From positions 1 through 41,187 of the forward strand of contig JANQHK010000026.1 of NCBI GenBank assembly GCA_028282685.1: 41,187 nucleotides of DNA. The letters run 5' to 3'. Source of the stretch: Phycisphaeraceae bacterium. Its GTDB lineage: Bacteria; Planctomycetota; Phycisphaerae; Phycisphaerales; Zrk34. Made by a program: the position numbers and the translations under genes. Of the stretch, positions 40,982 to 41,187 are shown piece after piece. Numbering within the stretch: position 1 is the stretch's first letter; every line of letters starts with the position of its first letter. The notes below the pieces were generated by a model. That model made no database searches. It was given only the letters and a program-made list of their open reading frames with translations, and had not been told where the DNA came from.

Positions 40982-41187
40982 ATGACCAAACAGCCGGCCG
41001 ACATCGTGGAAAAGATGGTTCGCACGGTTGCGGCGATCGATATCGGCGCCAACTCGTTGCGGATGATCGTGGCGCAGGTGTTTCCCGACGGCGCCGCCGA
41101 GCCGGTGGAGCATTTGCGACGGGCGCTGCGTCTGGGGCAGGACGTGTTTCGCCGCGGGCGGATCAGCCGGGAGACGATGACCTCGGC
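40982..41187 (+). CDS. Ppx/GppA family phosphatase (3' truncated)
   Basis: Only the first 68 codons are inside the window. The start MTKQPADIVEKMVR leads into VAAIDIGANSLRMIVAQVF, the phosphate-1 motif (DIGxNS) of the Ppx/GppA exopolyphosphatase/guanosine pentaphosphatase family, and LRRALRLGQDVFRRG, also typical. It starts 101 bp after the CHAD gene in the same direction. Whether it degrades polyphosphate or pppGpp cannot be told from this part. Confidence 0.88.
   Translation, partial: MTKQPADIVEKMVRTVAAIDIGANSLRMIVAQVFPDGAAEPVEHLRRALRLGQDVFRRGRISRETMTS

Noticed and set aside
1-41187. CRISPR array, tRNA, rRNA, prophage or transposase
   Set aside because: No regularly spaced repeats, tRNA-like cloverleaf, rRNA segment or mobile-element gene was seen; the only duplications are those listed.

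Overview
The window looks like a chromosomal segment of a planctomycete, probably Phycisphaerae-like. The basis is the mix of DUF1080, DUF6288 (PDZ plus repeats), ThuA/DUF6807, FucP-type transporter and sulfatase-remnant genes around a type IV pilus/type II secretion operon, with high G+C and many 4-base ATGA overlaps. This is inference from gene content; no rRNA or taxonomic marker search was possible. No tRNA, rRNA, CRISPR array, intact transposase or phage gene was seen.

Layout. (1) 2-2143: 3' part of an (alpha/alpha)6-barrel glycoside hydrolase, followed by nested hairpins and a DUF5658 membrane protein. (2) 2793-15250, all on the minus strand: a compact pilus/secretion operon. In transcription order it has three pseudopilins, a PilM/N (GspL)-like protein, a PilO (GspM)-like protein, a PilT-like ATPase, a GspE ATPase with an N-terminal PilZ domain, GspF, a secretin and a TPR lipoprotein. 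A DtxR-family regulator (15457-16290) with a clear promoter and palindrome lies just upstream, then ComM/YifB. (3) 18276-20325: PEGA-type lipoprotein, GNAT acetyltransferase, DUF1080 protein. (4) 20535-22310: amt-glnK nitrogen operon with a candidate sigma-54 promoter; the PII protein lacks the uridylylated Tyr51. (5) 22686-24360: rpsP-trmD-rplS without rimM. (6) 24489-25267: a vapBC toxin-antitoxin module bounded by an exact 28-bp direct repeat of the 3' end of trxB, which follows at 25240-26271. (7) 26390-29570: a coupled pair of unknown protein and lipoprotein, then an RDD membrane protein. (8) 29638-36898: a small unrecognised gene, a ThuA/DUF6807 protein, a FucP-type symporter, an ornithine cyclodeaminase-family enzyme and a large PDZ/DUF6288 protein. 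(9) 37154-37489: an N-terminal sulfatase relic. (10) 37752-41187: PadR regulator with a HAAS-type membrane partner, HAD hydrolase, CHAD protein and the start of a Ppx/GppA phosphatase.

How it fits together. The pilus operon holds both an assembly-type and a retraction-type ATPase, and the assembly ATPase carries a c-di-GMP-type PilZ domain, so it looks more like a dynamic pilus than a plain secretion system. ComM upstream would fit DNA uptake. The carbohydrate genes (hydrolase, FucP-like symporter, ThuA/DUF6807, sulfatase remnant) fit use of algal sulfated or fucosylated polysaccharide. CHAD next to Ppx/GppA suggests a polyphosphate locus. The least ordinary observations are the vapBC insertion that appears to have captured the old trxB tail as the VapC C-terminus, and the PilZ-GspE fusion operon.
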